From Clostridium punense (GTDB taxonomy: Bacteria > Bacillota > Clostridia > Clostridiales > Clostridiaceae), in NCBI RefSeq assembly GCF_017874425.1, contig NZ_JAGGLL010000025.1:1-64000 (forward strand): a stretch of DNA of 64,000 bases, in the 5' to 3' direction. A model generated the notes under the pieces. It worked only from the letters and a program-made list of their open reading frames with translations, ran no database searches and was not told the origin of the DNA. The translations under genes and the position numbers were made by a program. Below, piece by piece: positions 45,062-55,284 of this stretch (its first letter is position 1; every line of letters starts with the position of its first letter).

Positions 45062-45928
45062 TTATTCTTCATCATAAAAGTCTAAGAAGGAATGCTTCTC
45101 TCCACCTTTTTCCCAACCTAAGATGGCTTCCATGTTAACATTTTCTGCCGCACGGAAAATAGATTTATCTACATCCTTAAAGTCCTCTTTAATCTTCTTA
45201 ATCATATCCTTAATTTCATAACGCTTGTTTCCGATTTTCTTTGCTGCCACCATACAAGCACAGTTAAGTGGCCATATGCCAGCATTTTGAGTAAATCTTT
45301 GTATGTACTCTTCTTCCACATAGTAAAGTGGTCGAATAAGCTCTAATCCTTCAAAGTTAGCTGCTTTAAGCTTTGGCATCATAGTTTTAAAATTTCCTGC
45401 ATAAAGCACATTAAGCATGGTAGTTTCAATAACATCATTAAAGTGATGTCCAAGAGCAAGCTTGTTACATCCAAGCTCCTGAGCCTTAGCATAAAGAGAC
45501 CCTCTTCTCATTCTTGCACACATATAGCAAGGATAATCCTTTGCAATTTTGTCCACTACCGTAAAGATTCCAGATTCATAAAGATGAATTGGTATGTTTA
45601 AGTAGTTACAGTTATCTATAAGCAGTTCCTTAACTTGTGGATGATAACCTGGGTCCATGGCAATGAATTCAACTTCAAACTTCATTTTTCCATGTTTCTT
45701 TAACTCTTGAAATAACTTTGCAAGAATTAAGCTATCCTTTCCTCCAGAGATACCTACTGCAATCTTATCTCCTTCTTCAACTAACTTATAATCCTTTATT
45801 GCCTTTATAAACTTTGACCAAACATTTTTTCTATATGTCTTAACTAAGCTTCTCTCTATTTCTTCAAGGGGTTTTCTTTCATTAAATGGTACTAGTATCT
45901 CGCAACCGCTTCCTGCAATTTCGCTCAT
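45062..45928 (-). CDS. TtcA-family ATP-dependent tRNA thiolase-like protein
   Basis: 288 residues. PP-loop ATPase motif GISGGKDSLILAK, then the Cys pair CYMCARMRRGSLY and a third Cys in NCACMVAAKK, typical of the TtcA/TtuA group. It activates a tRNA base for sulfur insertion using a [4Fe-4S] cluster held by Cys residues; the exact base cannot be told. An N-terminal 35-residue addition precedes the domain. Cytosolic, monocistronic. Confidence 0.87.
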   Translation of the reverse strand: MSEIAGSGCEILVPFNERKPLEEIERSLVKTYRKNVWSKFIKAIKDYKLVEEGDKIAVGISGGKDSLILAKLFQELKKHGKMKFEVEFIAMDPGYHPQVKELLIDNCNYLNIPIHLYESGIFTVVDKIAKDYPCYMCARMRRGSLYAKAQELGCNKLALGHHFNDVIETTMLNVLYAGNFKTMMPKLKAANFEGLELIRPLYYVEEEYIQRFTQNAGIWPLNCACMVAAKKIGNKRYEIKDMIKKIKEDFKDVDKSIFRAAENVNMEAILGWEKGGEKHSFLDFYDEE

Positions 45929-45965
45929 ATGTTTTTCACCTCTAATTAGTTGTGTTATCTCTCTT

Positions 45966-46035
45966 AGGCATTTTCAAAAAATAAATAAGTCAGTATGTTT
46001 GTCTATTTTGAGTTGTTATTTATTTTCTAATGCCT
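45966..46035 (-). repeat. Dispersed repeat family 1, copy E (70-bp internal deletion)
   Basis: Both terminal repeats are kept (AGGCATTTTCAAAAAATAAA and TTATTTATTTTCTAATGCCT), but the whole conserved core is gone. It lies just upstream of the TtcA-like gene. Confidence 0.8.
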
Positions 46036-46221
46036 TATTTCTTCAAATATTATAACACCTTTACAATAATTTGTCTTTGGAAAGTATTAGTTTTATCCTA
46101 AAGGTCTTATTATATTGTAAACTAAAAGAGCATAAGCTATAAACCTATACTCTTCCTCTACCTTATACAATTTAATTTTACATAAAGGTACCTAAAGTAA
46201 CTACTTCTTCATTGTTCACAG

Positions 46222-46404
46222 CTATGCTCTCTTTGAAGAAGTTTTCTTAATACTAACATAATGTGTATATGAGCTTACTATAAGTACCACTAAAGCGACA
46301 ATATGAAAGGTACTGCCAAAACCACTGGTTCTACTGGTGATAAAAGAATACCCAAGCCAAACTACACATAGAATATTTACTATTAAAGATATTTTATTAC
46401 TCAT
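46222..46404 (-). CDS. Small membrane protein, 60 residues
   Basis: Two hydrophobic helices (ISLIVNILCVVWLGYSFI and TFHIVALVVLIVSSYTHYV), a short basic tail. Strong GGAGGTG ribosome binding site before the ATG at 46404. No family recognised. Confidence 0.75.
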   Translation of the reverse strand: MSNKISLIVNILCVVWLGYSFITSRTSGFGSTFHIVALVVLIVSSYTHYVSIKKTSSKRA

Positions 46405-46504
46405 ACAAACACCTCCTTTAGCTCTAAACCCGCATAAATACTATATCTTCTTATCTTTACATATTTATTTATTCTTATATTTATTTCTTTATGCCTGCAC
46501 TTTT

Positions 46505-47875
46505 TTACTCATTTATTATGACATCACTCTCTGAATTTTTTATTATAATTAAATACTGGAGATAATCTGTGGTTACACCACCCTCTGGTTTCCCATAGGG
46601 TTCTTTAACGAAATCCCACTTTAACTCTTTGCTATAAGGCGAATTATCATTATTAAGTTTTATTAAAGTATGTTTACTCTTGATAACTTCATCCATAACT
46701 TTATTGCTTTTATAACTAGATAAGGGCTGTGAATTCCCAGAAAGACTAGTAAAACAATTATCATAAAAAGTAGCTATTGTTAATATCTTTCCTTTTAATG
46801 AACTTCCTTCCTTATTCAGCTGAGCAGCAAAGTTGTTAGTTTTAACCCCCTCTTTTGATAGTATTTCCTTCTGGTAAGCATGAGCGCTTCCCCATATACC
46901 AAAGTATTTTCCCTTTGGTAGCTTTTCGTAGAGTAAGTTGAAGTTTTCTGCAATTTTTAAATCCCTAATACGCAAAATTTCTGCAAAATCCTTAGTCTTT
47001 CCATAATTTATTGTATTCTCTTGAACTTTTATCAAGTCTTTTAAATTTTTAAGTACATAGTTAAATCCAAAGTAATCTTCTTTCAGTATACTTTCGTAAG
47101 AGGCCTTCTTGCTTTCTATACTTTTATAAAGCTTTGTAAACTTTTCTTTATTCTCATTTAAATAGGTATCCACATATTTTTCCATACCACTTTTACTTTC
47201 TTCCAAATTAGAAAAGGTTTCTATATAGGACTTATACTCTTTAAGTAAAGTTAGATCACCTTTCATATCCATAGGTAAATCCTTTAAAGAAAGGACTTCA
47301 ATAAGATAATTCAAATTATTATCCATATTTCCTATGTCTGGCGCAACTACCTGAATTTTATCTTCTTCCTTTAAAGTCTTATTATATTCATAAAACTTTC
47401 TCCAAAACTCCAAATTTTCTTCAGTGTTAATCAATTCTGTTATAACTTTTTCATTCCCTGTATTTAAATATTCATTGTACTTTTTTGCTGCTAAATAAGA
47501 AGTTTCACATAAGAAGTATTTAAAATTAGTTTTTTGCTTAAAGTACTTCAAAAGTTTTAATTGAACACTAGAATTATCTTTTACATAATGATATTCCCCA
47601 ATTAAAAATATTTCTTTGTCCTTAGTATCCTTTTCCAACAGTTTAAGCGTTGAAAATTTATCATTATCCTCAATATCTAAGGCTGCAGTATTCTTCTTTA
47701 AGTAGTTGCTATATACCTTATCCTCTAAAGCACCATCCTTACCTGCTTCCCCCTGTGAAAAAGCACTTTCTTCACTACTTTTTTTATCAGCTTTATTCCA
47801 ACATCCTGCAAGTACTACAGATAAGGAAATGAGAACAGATAATAAAACTCCCCTTTTAAACCAAAACTTCCCCAT
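46505..47875 (-). CDS. Lipoprotein of the TraB/EreA/ChaN-like superfamily
   Basis: About 456 residues. Lipobox signal peptide (LLSVLISLSVVLAGCW). Central domain with a GEYHYVKD element and a C-terminal GIWGSAHAYQKE element, the pair of conserved Glu/His sites that mark the EreA/TIKI/TraB hydrolase fold. Long Lys/Glu helices separate them. Anchored on the outside of the membrane. A peptidase or esterase role is possible; I do not claim macrolide resistance. Start ATG at 47875 is chosen because GGGGGAGATG lies before it; the longer frame has no site. Confidence 0.75.
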   Translation of the reverse strand: MGKFWFKRGVLLSVLISLSVVLAGCWNKADKKSSEESAFSQGEAGKDGALEDKVYSNYLKKNTAALDIEDNDKFSTLKLLEKDTKDKEIFLIGEYHYVKDNSSVQLKLLKYFKQKTNFKYFLCETSYLAAKKYNEYLNTGNEKVITELINTEENLEFWRKFYEYNKTLKEEDKIQVVAPDIGNMDNNLNYLIEVLSLKDLPMDMKGDLTLLKEYKSYIETFSNLEESKSGMEKYVDTYLNENKEKFTKLYKSIESKKASYESILKEDYFGFNYVLKNLKDLIKVQENTINYGKTKDFAEILRIRDLKIAENFNLLYEKLPKGKYFGIWGSAHAYQKEILSKEGVKTNNFAAQLNKEGSSLKGKILTIATFYDNCFTSLSGNSQPLSSYKSNKVMDEVIKSKHTLIKLNNDNSPYSKELKWDFVKEPYGKPEGGVTTDYLQYLIIIKNSESDVIINE

Positions 47876-48073
47876 TACATCTCCCCCATTTTTATCCCCC
47901 ATGGTAATTTTAGATTTCACCCCTCCATTAAGAAGTTCATTTTCTCATTTATATGTTTATATTTACATTCACATATACTTATTCTTTAGTTCCTTTAACA
48001 TTATATAGTTTATCTCATAAGTTATTATGACCATTTTACCACTTATGTAATTTTATTCAAGTACAATTCCTCA

Positions 48074-49015
48074 TTATAAGTAGTTAAAGAGCACCATATA
48101 TATTGGAATAAATATTAAACTAAGTGCTGTAGTTAATGTACAGAGTACTGTAGCTTCTTTATAGTCTCCTCCATAGGCTTCTGTTACTATAGCAGATTGA
48201 GTCATAACTGGCATGGCCGCTTCAAGAATAAAAACCTTCTTCATAAGAATTGGAAAACCTAAACCTCCTATAATAAGAAACATCACTAATGGAGCTAAGA
48301 TAAACCTTCCAAAAACCACGGCTACAGTTTCCCTATTGAACCTAATAGACTTTTTATCTAATCTGGTTAAAGTTATTCCCATAAAGAAAATAGAAAGGGG
48401 AGTTGTAAGACTTCCCACATAGCTGCAAGCTGATAGGAAAAACTTAGGGAGTCTTATACCTAAAAGAATTAAAATTACTGAGATTACAAAAGTAACAATT
48501 GGTGGAGTAATTATATTTTTTAAAGAGTCTAAAGAAAATATATTAGCAGATACTTGTCCACTATCTTTTTTAATACCATACACTCCTAAAGTCCAGAAAA
48601 ATAGGGTATTAGTTATGTAATAAAGAAGCACAAATTGAGTGCTTTCCCCTCCAAATAGTGCTGTGTTCACTGGTAGTCCTATAAATATAGTGTTGGATAA
48701 TCCAAACATAACACTAAAAAGTCCTCTTTTTCTCTTATCAACCTTAATAATTCCTCCAAGAACATGTCCAATCCCATAACAAACTATCATGTTAAGAAAA
48801 GCTAGTCCAATACCTAAGGAAGAGGTGGTTAAAACATCCTTTGTGAAGGAGGAAGTTAAGTTTACTATCATAAAGGCAGGAAGTGAAACCTTAGTTACGA
48901 TTTTAGAAAAAAGCTTTCCAGTATTTTCATCAAACCAACCTTTTTTAGTTAAAACTACCCCTAAAGCAACCATTATAAATATAGTTAAAACACTTTGTAA
49001 TGCATCAAGTATCAT
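48074..49015 (-). CDS. AEC-family (auxin efflux carrier type) transporter
   Basis: 313 residues with about ten membrane segments in two inverted halves, separated by a short basic loop (KVDKRKRGLF). Typical family pieces are VMFGLSNTIFIGLPVNTALFG and AAMPVMTQSAIVTEAYGGD. Such carriers move organic acids such as malate. AGGAGA precedes the ATG at 49015. Confidence 0.9.
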   Translation of the reverse strand: MILDALQSVLTIFIMVALGVVLTKKGWFDENTGKLFSKIVTKVSLPAFMIVNLTSSFTKDVLTTSSLGIGLAFLNMIVCYGIGHVLGGIIKVDKRKRGLFSVMFGLSNTIFIGLPVNTALFGGESTQFVLLYYITNTLFFWTLGVYGIKKDSGQVSANIFSLDSLKNIITPPIVTFVISVILILLGIRLPKFFLSACSYVGSLTTPLSIFFMGITLTRLDKKSIRFNRETVAVVFGRFILAPLVMFLIIGGLGFPILMKKVFILEAAMPVMTQSAIVTEAYGGDYKEATVLCTLTTALSLIFIPIYMVLFNYL

Positions 49016-49136
49016 TTTAATTCTCCTTGTATAATCAATTTTGTAGTATGAATTATTTTAAGTATCTAACTTTAAAGTTTTGTTTTTATATTTCTAAATT
49101 TATTATAGCATAGATTATTTTCACAAAATAAACATA

Positions 49137-49172
49137 AAAATTCCAGCAAAGTGAAACCTCTACTGGAATTTT
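49137..49172 (-). terminator. Terminator downstream of topB
   Basis: AAAATTCCAG and CTGGAATTTT arms with a minus-strand TTTTTATG tail. The rest of the gap 49016-49371 holds no gene. Confidence 0.75.
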
Positions 49173-49371
49173 CATGTTAACCTATACCTTTTGTATGTTT
49201 TTCTTAGTTTACCTACAAAGTTATGTCAATTATTAAATTTGGCTCATTATAGATTTTAATATAAGAATTGCTTTTCCCCTATATACTAATTTAATAATGG
49301 CTCTCTTCTAACCATTTATTCTATATTTGCTCTTTTTATTTTTACAGTGTAAATGCCTAAAGCTCTGTTTA

Positions 49372-51561
49372 TTATTTAAAATTCTTCAAAAGATCAGCAA
49401 ATGGATTATTAAAATCCTCCTCAGCTTCCTTCTTCATTTTTTTCATTAGGTTATTTACTTCTTTTTTATTTACCTTGTCAGATTTTTCAAATCTTTTATT
49501 AAATACAGATACCTTTTCTCTAAAGTTACAGTTGCTATTTGGGCAAGCATAAATTTGTCCTTCACCCTCACCTCTAATTTCTAATCTCTTTTTACATTCA
49601 GGACATCTAGCATTAGTAACCCTAGCTACTCCCTTTCTGTAACCACATTCTCTATCTTGGCAAACAAGCATTTTGCCCTTTTTACCATTAACCTCAAGCA
49701 TGTACTTGCCACATTCAGGGCATTTATTTCTAGTCATATTATCATGCTTAAATCTTTCTTCACTACTCTTTATTTCATTAACTACCTGTTTAGCATAGTT
49801 TTTCATTTCATTGATGTAGGTATCTTTGTTAAGGTTCCCCTTAGCAATTGCTGCTAACTTTTGCTCCCACTGTGCTGTTAAGGTTGGAGATTTTAAATCC
49901 TCTGGAACTAGCTCTAAAAGCTGCTTTCCCTTTGAAGTTATGAAAATATCCTTGCCTCTTTTTTCTATAACAAAGGTGTTAAATAGCTTTTCAATGATAT
50001 CTGCACGAGTTGCAACAGTACCAAGTCCCCCTGTTTCTCCTATGGTTTTCTTTAAGGCGCTGTTTTCTGTATCCATATACTTCACTGGATTTTCCATAGC
50101 TGAAAGAAGTGTTCCTTCATTAAAAGGAGCTGGCGGTTTAGTTTCACCTTTAGTTTCTATTAGTGATATAACCTTTAGCACATCTCCTTTATTTAAGTTA
50201 GGCATGATTTGCTCTCTTACATCATCCTTAGCATCTTCCTCCTCAAAGCTATTGTCATAAACTTCTTTCCAGCCTTGAGCTAGTATAACCTTGCCCTTTG
50301 CAATAAAGTGTTCTCCACCAATACTAGTTGTTACTGATATTTGATTATATTCAAAAGGTGGGTATAAAACTGCTAAGAAACGTTTTACTACTAGGTCATA
50401 AATCTTTCTTTCCTTATCATTGAAAGAGCTTAAATCTGGCACTTCTTCTGTAGGAATTATAGCGTGGTGGTCTGAAACCTTGCTGTTATCTACAAAGGAC
50501 TTGTTTCCTTTAATAGAACCCTTTAACACCTTAAAAGCTACCTTTGAATAAGGTCCTACAGCTACAGCCTTAACTCTATCTTTTAATGTATCTACAATAT
50601 CTGTTGATATATATCTAGAATCTGTTCTAGGGTAAGTTAAAGCTTTATGACTTTCATATAATTTTTGCATAATAGATAAGGTTTCCTTTGCGGAAAAACT
50701 AAATATTCTATTTGCATCACGTTGAAGCTCCGTTAAATCATAAAGTCCTGGAGCAAAGGATTTTTTATCTGTCTTGCTTACTTCAATAACTTCAGCATCT
50801 TTATTTTTTAAGCTTCCCATTATTTTATCTCGTTTTTCTCTATCAAAGGTTTTAACATCCTTTGATTTGCTATCCTGCCATACAAGTTTTATATCTTTAG
50901 TATTTGCAGTAATTCCATAATAGCTCTTAGGTTTAAAGTTTTGTATTTCTTCTTCTCTTCTAGCAATTATAGCTAGAGTTGGAGTTTGAACTCTACCGCA
51001 AGACAGTTGGGCATTGTACTTGCAAGTTAGAGCACGAGTAGCATTAATTCCAACTACCCAATCTGCCTCTGAACGAGCAACAGCTGAAGCATAAAGATTT
51101 TCATAATCTTTTCCTGGTCTTAGTTTGCTAAAACCTTCTTTAATTGCCTTGTCAGTAACTGAAGAAATCCAAAGCCTTTTAAGCGGCTTTTTAACCCCAG
51201 CTTTTTCAATTATCCATCTAGCAACTAGTTCGCCTTCTCGACCAGCATCTGTTGCTATAACAATTTCACTAACATCTTTTCTATTCATTTGCTCTCTAAC
51301 TGCTGAGAACTGCTTTCCACTTTGCTTTATAACTACTAACTTTAAATATTTAGGAAGCATTGGCAGATCTTCAATTCTCCAGGACTTATATTTTTCATCA
51401 TAAGCCTCCGGGTCTGCTAAAGTTACTAGATGTCCTAAAGCCCAAGTAACTATGTACTTATCTCCCTCTAAATATCCATTACCTTTTTTATTACAGTTTA
51501 AAACTCTAGCTAAATCCCTTCCTACAGAAGGCTTTTCAGCAAGAACTAATATTTTACTCAT
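49372..51561 (-). CDS. topB: DNA topoisomerase III
   Basis: 729 residues. N-terminal Toprim domain (LAEKPSVGRDLARVLNC and IATDAGREGELVARWI), type IA core with catalytic Tyr in TYPRTDSRYIS, and two C-terminal zinc-ribbon-like units (CPECGKYM..CQDRECG and CPECKKRL..CPNSNC). Relaxes and decatenates single strands. Genomic or plasmid origin cannot be told apart by sequence; the size and zinc tail are usual for Firmicutes. Confidence 0.95.
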   Translation of the reverse strand: MSKILVLAEKPSVGRDLARVLNCNKKGNGYLEGDKYIVTWALGHLVTLADPEAYDEKYKSWRIEDLPMLPKYLKLVVIKQSGKQFSAVREQMNRKDVSEIVIATDAGREGELVARWIIEKAGVKKPLKRLWISSVTDKAIKEGFSKLRPGKDYENLYASAVARSEADWVVGINATRALTCKYNAQLSCGRVQTPTLAIIARREEEIQNFKPKSYYGITANTKDIKLVWQDSKSKDVKTFDREKRDKIMGSLKNKDAEVIEVSKTDKKSFAPGLYDLTELQRDANRIFSFSAKETLSIMQKLYESHKALTYPRTDSRYISTDIVDTLKDRVKAVAVGPYSKVAFKVLKGSIKGNKSFVDNSKVSDHHAIIPTEEVPDLSSFNDKERKIYDLVVKRFLAVLYPPFEYNQISVTTSIGGEHFIAKGKVILAQGWKEVYDNSFEEEDAKDDVREQIMPNLNKGDVLKVISLIETKGETKPPAPFNEGTLLSAMENPVKYMDTENSALKKTIGETGGLGTVATRADIIEKLFNTFVIEKRGKDIFITSKGKQLLELVPEDLKSPTLTAQWEQKLAAIAKGNLNKDTYINEMKNYAKQVVNEIKSSEERFKHDNMTRNKCPECGKYMLEVNGKKGKMLVCQDRECGYRKGVARVTNARCPECKKRLEIRGEGEGQIYACPNSNCNFREKVSVFNKRFEKSDKVNKKEVNNLMKKMKKEAEEDFNNPFADLLKNFK

Positions 51562-52169
51562 AAAAACATCCTCTCAGTTTATGCAGCTTTCATTTTCAAG
51601 TTACTAATAAATGAAATCACATAATAAATTCTATATTTCTTTATAAATCTTAAATTCAACAATAGAAAAATCACTTTAATGGTTAAATTGCTTATTCTAC
51701 ATAGGCTTACTTAGTGGGCGATTGATTCCCTTATCTTCAAAAGTCCTTAAAGAAATCAACGTAGTTTCTCTATATAGGTTAAGCCTTTAACTTAGTTCCT
51801 TATATATAAAGTAATTTTGGTTCTAATTTGAATAGTGACTTTCTTTATAATACTAACACAAATCAAATATTTAAGAAACAATGACCCTAGAGAAACCCTG
51901 TCTAGGACTAAGTTATATATTATTCACACACTGATTACCTTAAAGCTTCTGCGTTATAAGTAAAATGTTGTTTACCTTAGAAACCTATATCCTTATGATA
52001 GTGTTAACACTTTATTTACATATTTGCCACCTAACTGAAATATAGACACTGTAATATACTAAACATAGAGTATGAATATATTCTTACTAATTAACCCCTA
52101 AAACCAAGTCGCTCCTTTTAGCTATGATTAAGTTAGTACCCTAAACCCCTACTAACTTAATTGTAAGTA
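51562..52169. other. Gene-free region between patatin and topB genes
   Basis: 608 bp, AT-rich, with no ORF that has a ribosome binding site and no copy of the repeat families. It should include the topB promoter. Confidence 0.4.
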
Positions 52170-52211
52170 AAAAAGCTACTAGAAAACCGCAAGGCTTTCT
52201 AGTAGCTTTTT
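52170..52211. terminator. Strong symmetrical terminator
   Basis: AAAAAGCTACTAGAAA and its perfect complement around a 10-base GC-rich loop, 16-bp stem. T-runs on either strand, so it can end the patatin gene transcript (minus). Confidence 0.85.
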
Positions 52212-52354
52212 ACTATGCTTAAATTTGTATACCTTATATTACACTGCTTATGTGAATTTTTTCGTTATCATCACTATATTGAGCTTATTTTTTACTAGGT
52301 ATAATACTTATTAAAAATCTTCACTAGCCAAGATAAAATTAATTATATATTACT

Positions 52355-53278
52355 TCATAGCTTTTTATAACCATCAAGTCCATTTATATATCTTTGAACA
52401 TCCCATCTCTTTAGAAAGGTTTCTGTATATTTATAACCTAGCTTAAACAACAAATCTTTATATTTATACGCCACATCAAAGTCCGTAGCTGAAACTCCAT
52501 CATACTCAATTATGATAGTTCTAATTAAATCCTTGTCTCTTATAAATCTTTCTCCATTTACATCTATAGGTGCAGTTACCACCTCTTTTGTAAACTTTAT
52601 TAAGTTGCAATTTTTCTTTTTTTCCTTTTTTCTTACTTTATCTAACCTAAGTCCTATGGTTGGCCACCTTGGCATTCCTTCTAAATCAAAAATCCAAATA
52701 GGAAAATTGCTCAAAAGTCCTCCATCTACAATGCAGCTGTTCCCATCTTTATAACTTAAAACATAAGGAGTGAAATAAAAAGGAATACTTGCGCTCATTC
52801 TTACTGCTGTTGCTATGTCAAATTCTTCTGGGTCTATGCCATACCTTTTTAAATCTTCAGGTAATACTAGCATGTCACCCTTAGTCACATCTGAAGCTAT
52901 AATTTTCAACCTACTATTGCCATTTTTCATTACATGTTTAAACTTTGTAACTCCCTTTGCTTCTAAAAGTGGTCTTATCCAGTTTTCTATGTTTTCTCCA
53001 TTATGAAGTCCATTTTTGCCTAAAAACTCAAGAAATCTTGGTATTGGTATTTTCCACAGTCTTTCTCTTTTTTTGAAGCTTGAGAAGTTAGTGTTTCCTA
53101 TTATGTCATAGAGCTCTTCTACAGAATACCCTGCTACAACTAAGGCTGCCATAATGGCCCCTGCTGAAGTGCCTGCACATCTGTCAACTTCATATCCATG
53201 TTCCTTAAGGGAGGTTAGTGCTCCTACAAAACAAATTCCTAAAACTCCTCCTCCTTCAAAAACCATATCTACCTTCAT
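52355..53278 (-). CDS. Patatin-like phospholipase
   Basis: 307 residues. Patatin signatures: oxyanion loop EGGGVLGI, nucleophile GTSAGAI and catalytic Asp in VDGGLLSNFP. Acts as an acyl hydrolase on membrane lipids, cytosolic or membrane-attached; no signal peptide. The ATG at 53278 is preceded by GGAGGTG; a longer frame from 53308 lacks a site. Confidence 0.93.
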   Translation of the reverse strand: MKVDMVFEGGGVLGICFVGALTSLKEHGYEVDRCAGTSAGAIMAALVVAGYSVEELYDIIGNTNFSSFKKRERLWKIPIPRFLEFLGKNGLHNGENIENWIRPLLEAKGVTKFKHVMKNGNSRLKIIASDVTKGDMLVLPEDLKRYGIDPEEFDIATAVRMSASIPFYFTPYVLSYKDGNSCIVDGGLLSNFPIWIFDLEGMPRWPTIGLRLDKVRKKEKKKNCNLIKFTKEVVTAPIDVNGERFIRDKDLIRTIIIEYDGVSATDFDVAYKYKDLLFKLGYKYTETFLKRWDVQRYINGLDGYKKL

Positions 53279-53431
53279 AAAAAAACACCTCCTAATTATC
53301 ATATTCATGATAAATTAAGAAGTGTCTATATAGGCTTCCATAATGAAACTTTTTTATTGTTCTTGAAAAAGCCTTAAGGGAACCAAGGTAGGTCTGAGTA
53401 CAAGTTGAGTCTTAACTTTGATTCCCTATAA

Positions 53432-54406
53432 TTAATAATTTCTATCTAATAACTTTTCAGCAAGTTCTAATAAAATATTCTTATACGGGTTCTCTGGTAG
53501 TTTATTAATAAGTTTAAAAGCTTTATTGGTGTACTTTTCTGCAAGTTCCATTGCTTTTTCAACACCTTTATATTTTACTACCAATTCCATAATATTTGAA
53601 ACATCCTCATCTGTAATAATTTCTTTCTCTAAAATAGCTTTAAATTCATCCTTATTCTTTTCCATGGCATAAATTAGAGGAAGATTGAAAATCCCTTGTT
53701 TGATATCTGCTGCTACAGGTTTTCCTAGAATGCTACCTTCAGAAGAATAATCTAAAATATCATCAATTATTTGAAAAGCCATTCCTATATTATGACCTAT
53801 TTGCCAAAATTGCTTGCTTAACTTATCTTCACAGCCTGATTCAGAGGCTCCACTGTAAAAACTTAAAGAAAATAGTTCTGCAGTTTTTCCTTGAATTCTA
53901 GAAAGATATTTCTTTACAGAAGTATCTACTAAGAACTTGGAATTCATTTGATCAATCTCACCTAGACAAATTCTTTCCATAGCCCTGGAATCTATCTTAA
54001 TACTTGCTAGGGAAGAAGAGTGTGTTGATAAAAGTTTGAAAGTCACACAAAACAAATAATCTCCAATATAAACTGCATAATCCTTGCCATACTTAGACTG
54101 AAGTGTTTCCTGTCCTCTTCTTGTCTTTGCATCATCTATAACATCATCATGAACCAAGGTAGCCATATGGAGCATTTCTATAGCTGCTGCCACTGACCTA
54201 CTTTTTTCTTCATTGTACTGTCCAAATCTTGATGATATTAAAGAAAAGGCTGGTCTTAGAAGTTTACCACCAGAATAAATTAATTCTTTTATGGAATTTT
54301 CAATTCTTTTATCCTTACATTTAATGTTTTTATCCATTAATTGTAGAACACCTTCTAAATCTTCTTTTAATTCTGGATACTTGTCCCACATTTTGTTAAC
54401 CTTCAT
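53432..54406 (-). CDS. Trans-polyprenyl diphosphate synthase (long-chain, e.g. heptaprenyl)
   Basis: 324 residues. Both aspartate-rich motifs are present: first DDVIDDAKTRRG and second QIIDDILDYSS, with GGKLLRPAF near the N-terminus. It chains isopentenyl units to a long prenyl diphosphate. Chain length cannot be fixed here. Together with the UbiA-like gene at 57.8 kb and the NDH-2 fusion it suggests side-chain supply for a lipid quinone; undecaprenyl-type carriers use a different (cis) enzyme. Confidence 0.93.
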   Translation of the reverse strand: MKVNKMWDKYPELKEDLEGVLQLMDKNIKCKDKRIENSIKELIYSGGKLLRPAFSLISSRFGQYNEEKSRSVAAAIEMLHMATLVHDDVIDDAKTRRGQETLQSKYGKDYAVYIGDYLFCVTFKLLSTHSSSLASIKIDSRAMERICLGEIDQMNSKFLVDTSVKKYLSRIQGKTAELFSLSFYSGASESGCEDKLSKQFWQIGHNIGMAFQIIDDILDYSSEGSILGKPVAADIKQGIFNLPLIYAMEKNKDEFKAILEKEIITDEDVSNIMELVVKYKGVEKAMELAEKYTNKAFKLINKLPENPYKNILLELAEKLLDRNY

Positions 54407-55059
54407 AATATCAACCTCTAATAATTGTATTTGTATATATAACCAAGTTTTAACTATAGCTTAGTGTGTTAGTAATAAATTTAAAGTGTCATTCTTAAAA
54501 TCTTATACTTAGTTAAAAACCTAAAATTCATGTGTTAGCTATAGTATGCCATTAATTGAAACTTTAAGTTGTTTCATATTAATACTATATGTAAAAAAGC
54601 TAAAAATATTTAATTATTATAGATAAATAACTTGAACAAAATCTAATTCACCAAAGAAAGTTGCTTATAAAAGATCTAACTATCATCAATAGACTATAAA
54701 TATAAAGATTACTTACAAGGTTAGTACCTTTAGAATTTTAGATCCATGTTTGATTTTAAATTTGTTTATCTACAATATGAGTTCTATAAATAATTATACA
54801 ATATAATATACTACTTATATTATTTTTTTTAATAATTTTTAAGTATCCTTTAGTATATCGGTAACCATTGTAAATACTTAAGTTATTTCAAATTTTATCT
54901 AGACCTTGTTAAGCCATTTAAAAATTTATAAAATAAATTTTACCTTCAAAAACTATAAAAAAAATTGCAACTTATATTTAGTAAATAATCCTTTACGATA
55001 GGAACCTTATTCTTTTTTTATCTATATAATCCAAATGTTATTAATGTTCTTTCATATAA
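54407..55059. other. Gene-free AT-rich region
   Basis: About 650 bp upstream of the polyprenyl synthase gene. No ORF or repeat copy. Contains the presumed promoter of that gene. Confidence 0.4.
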
Positions 55060-55110
55060 AAAGCTAGCACCTATAAAGATACATCTTTATATCTTCATAG
55101 ATGCTAAGCT
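55060..55110 (-). terminator. Terminator beyond repeat copy F
   Basis: AAGCTAGCAxCTATxAAGATA and TATCTTxATAGxTGCTAAGCTT-like arms, ending on the minus strand in AGCTTTTTATAT. Likely the end of the NDH-2/DoxX transcript. Confidence 0.7.
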
Positions 55111-55122
55111 AATTTTTAGTTA

Positions 55123-55282
55123 AGGCATCTGAAAATAAATAACAAGTCAAAGATGTGAAGACTATTTTATGATAGACAAGGAAACAGGTTCCGCAGATAG
55201 TGGAGCTATCAAAGGGTTCTGTTGACGCAGTATAGCACAAAATAGACGAGCAGATTGACTTATTTATTTTTTGAAGATGCCT
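55123..55282 (+). repeat. Dispersed repeat family 1, copy F (160 bp)
   Basis: Complete copy. Its right end is two bases from the stop codon of the NDH-2/DoxX gene, and it lies before the likely terminator. Confidence 0.88.
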
Positions 55283-55284
55283 AA

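Noticed and set aside
46505-47875. Erythromycin resistance gene
   Set aside because: Only fold-level motifs are shared with EreA; a lipoprotein of this layout need not act on macrolides.
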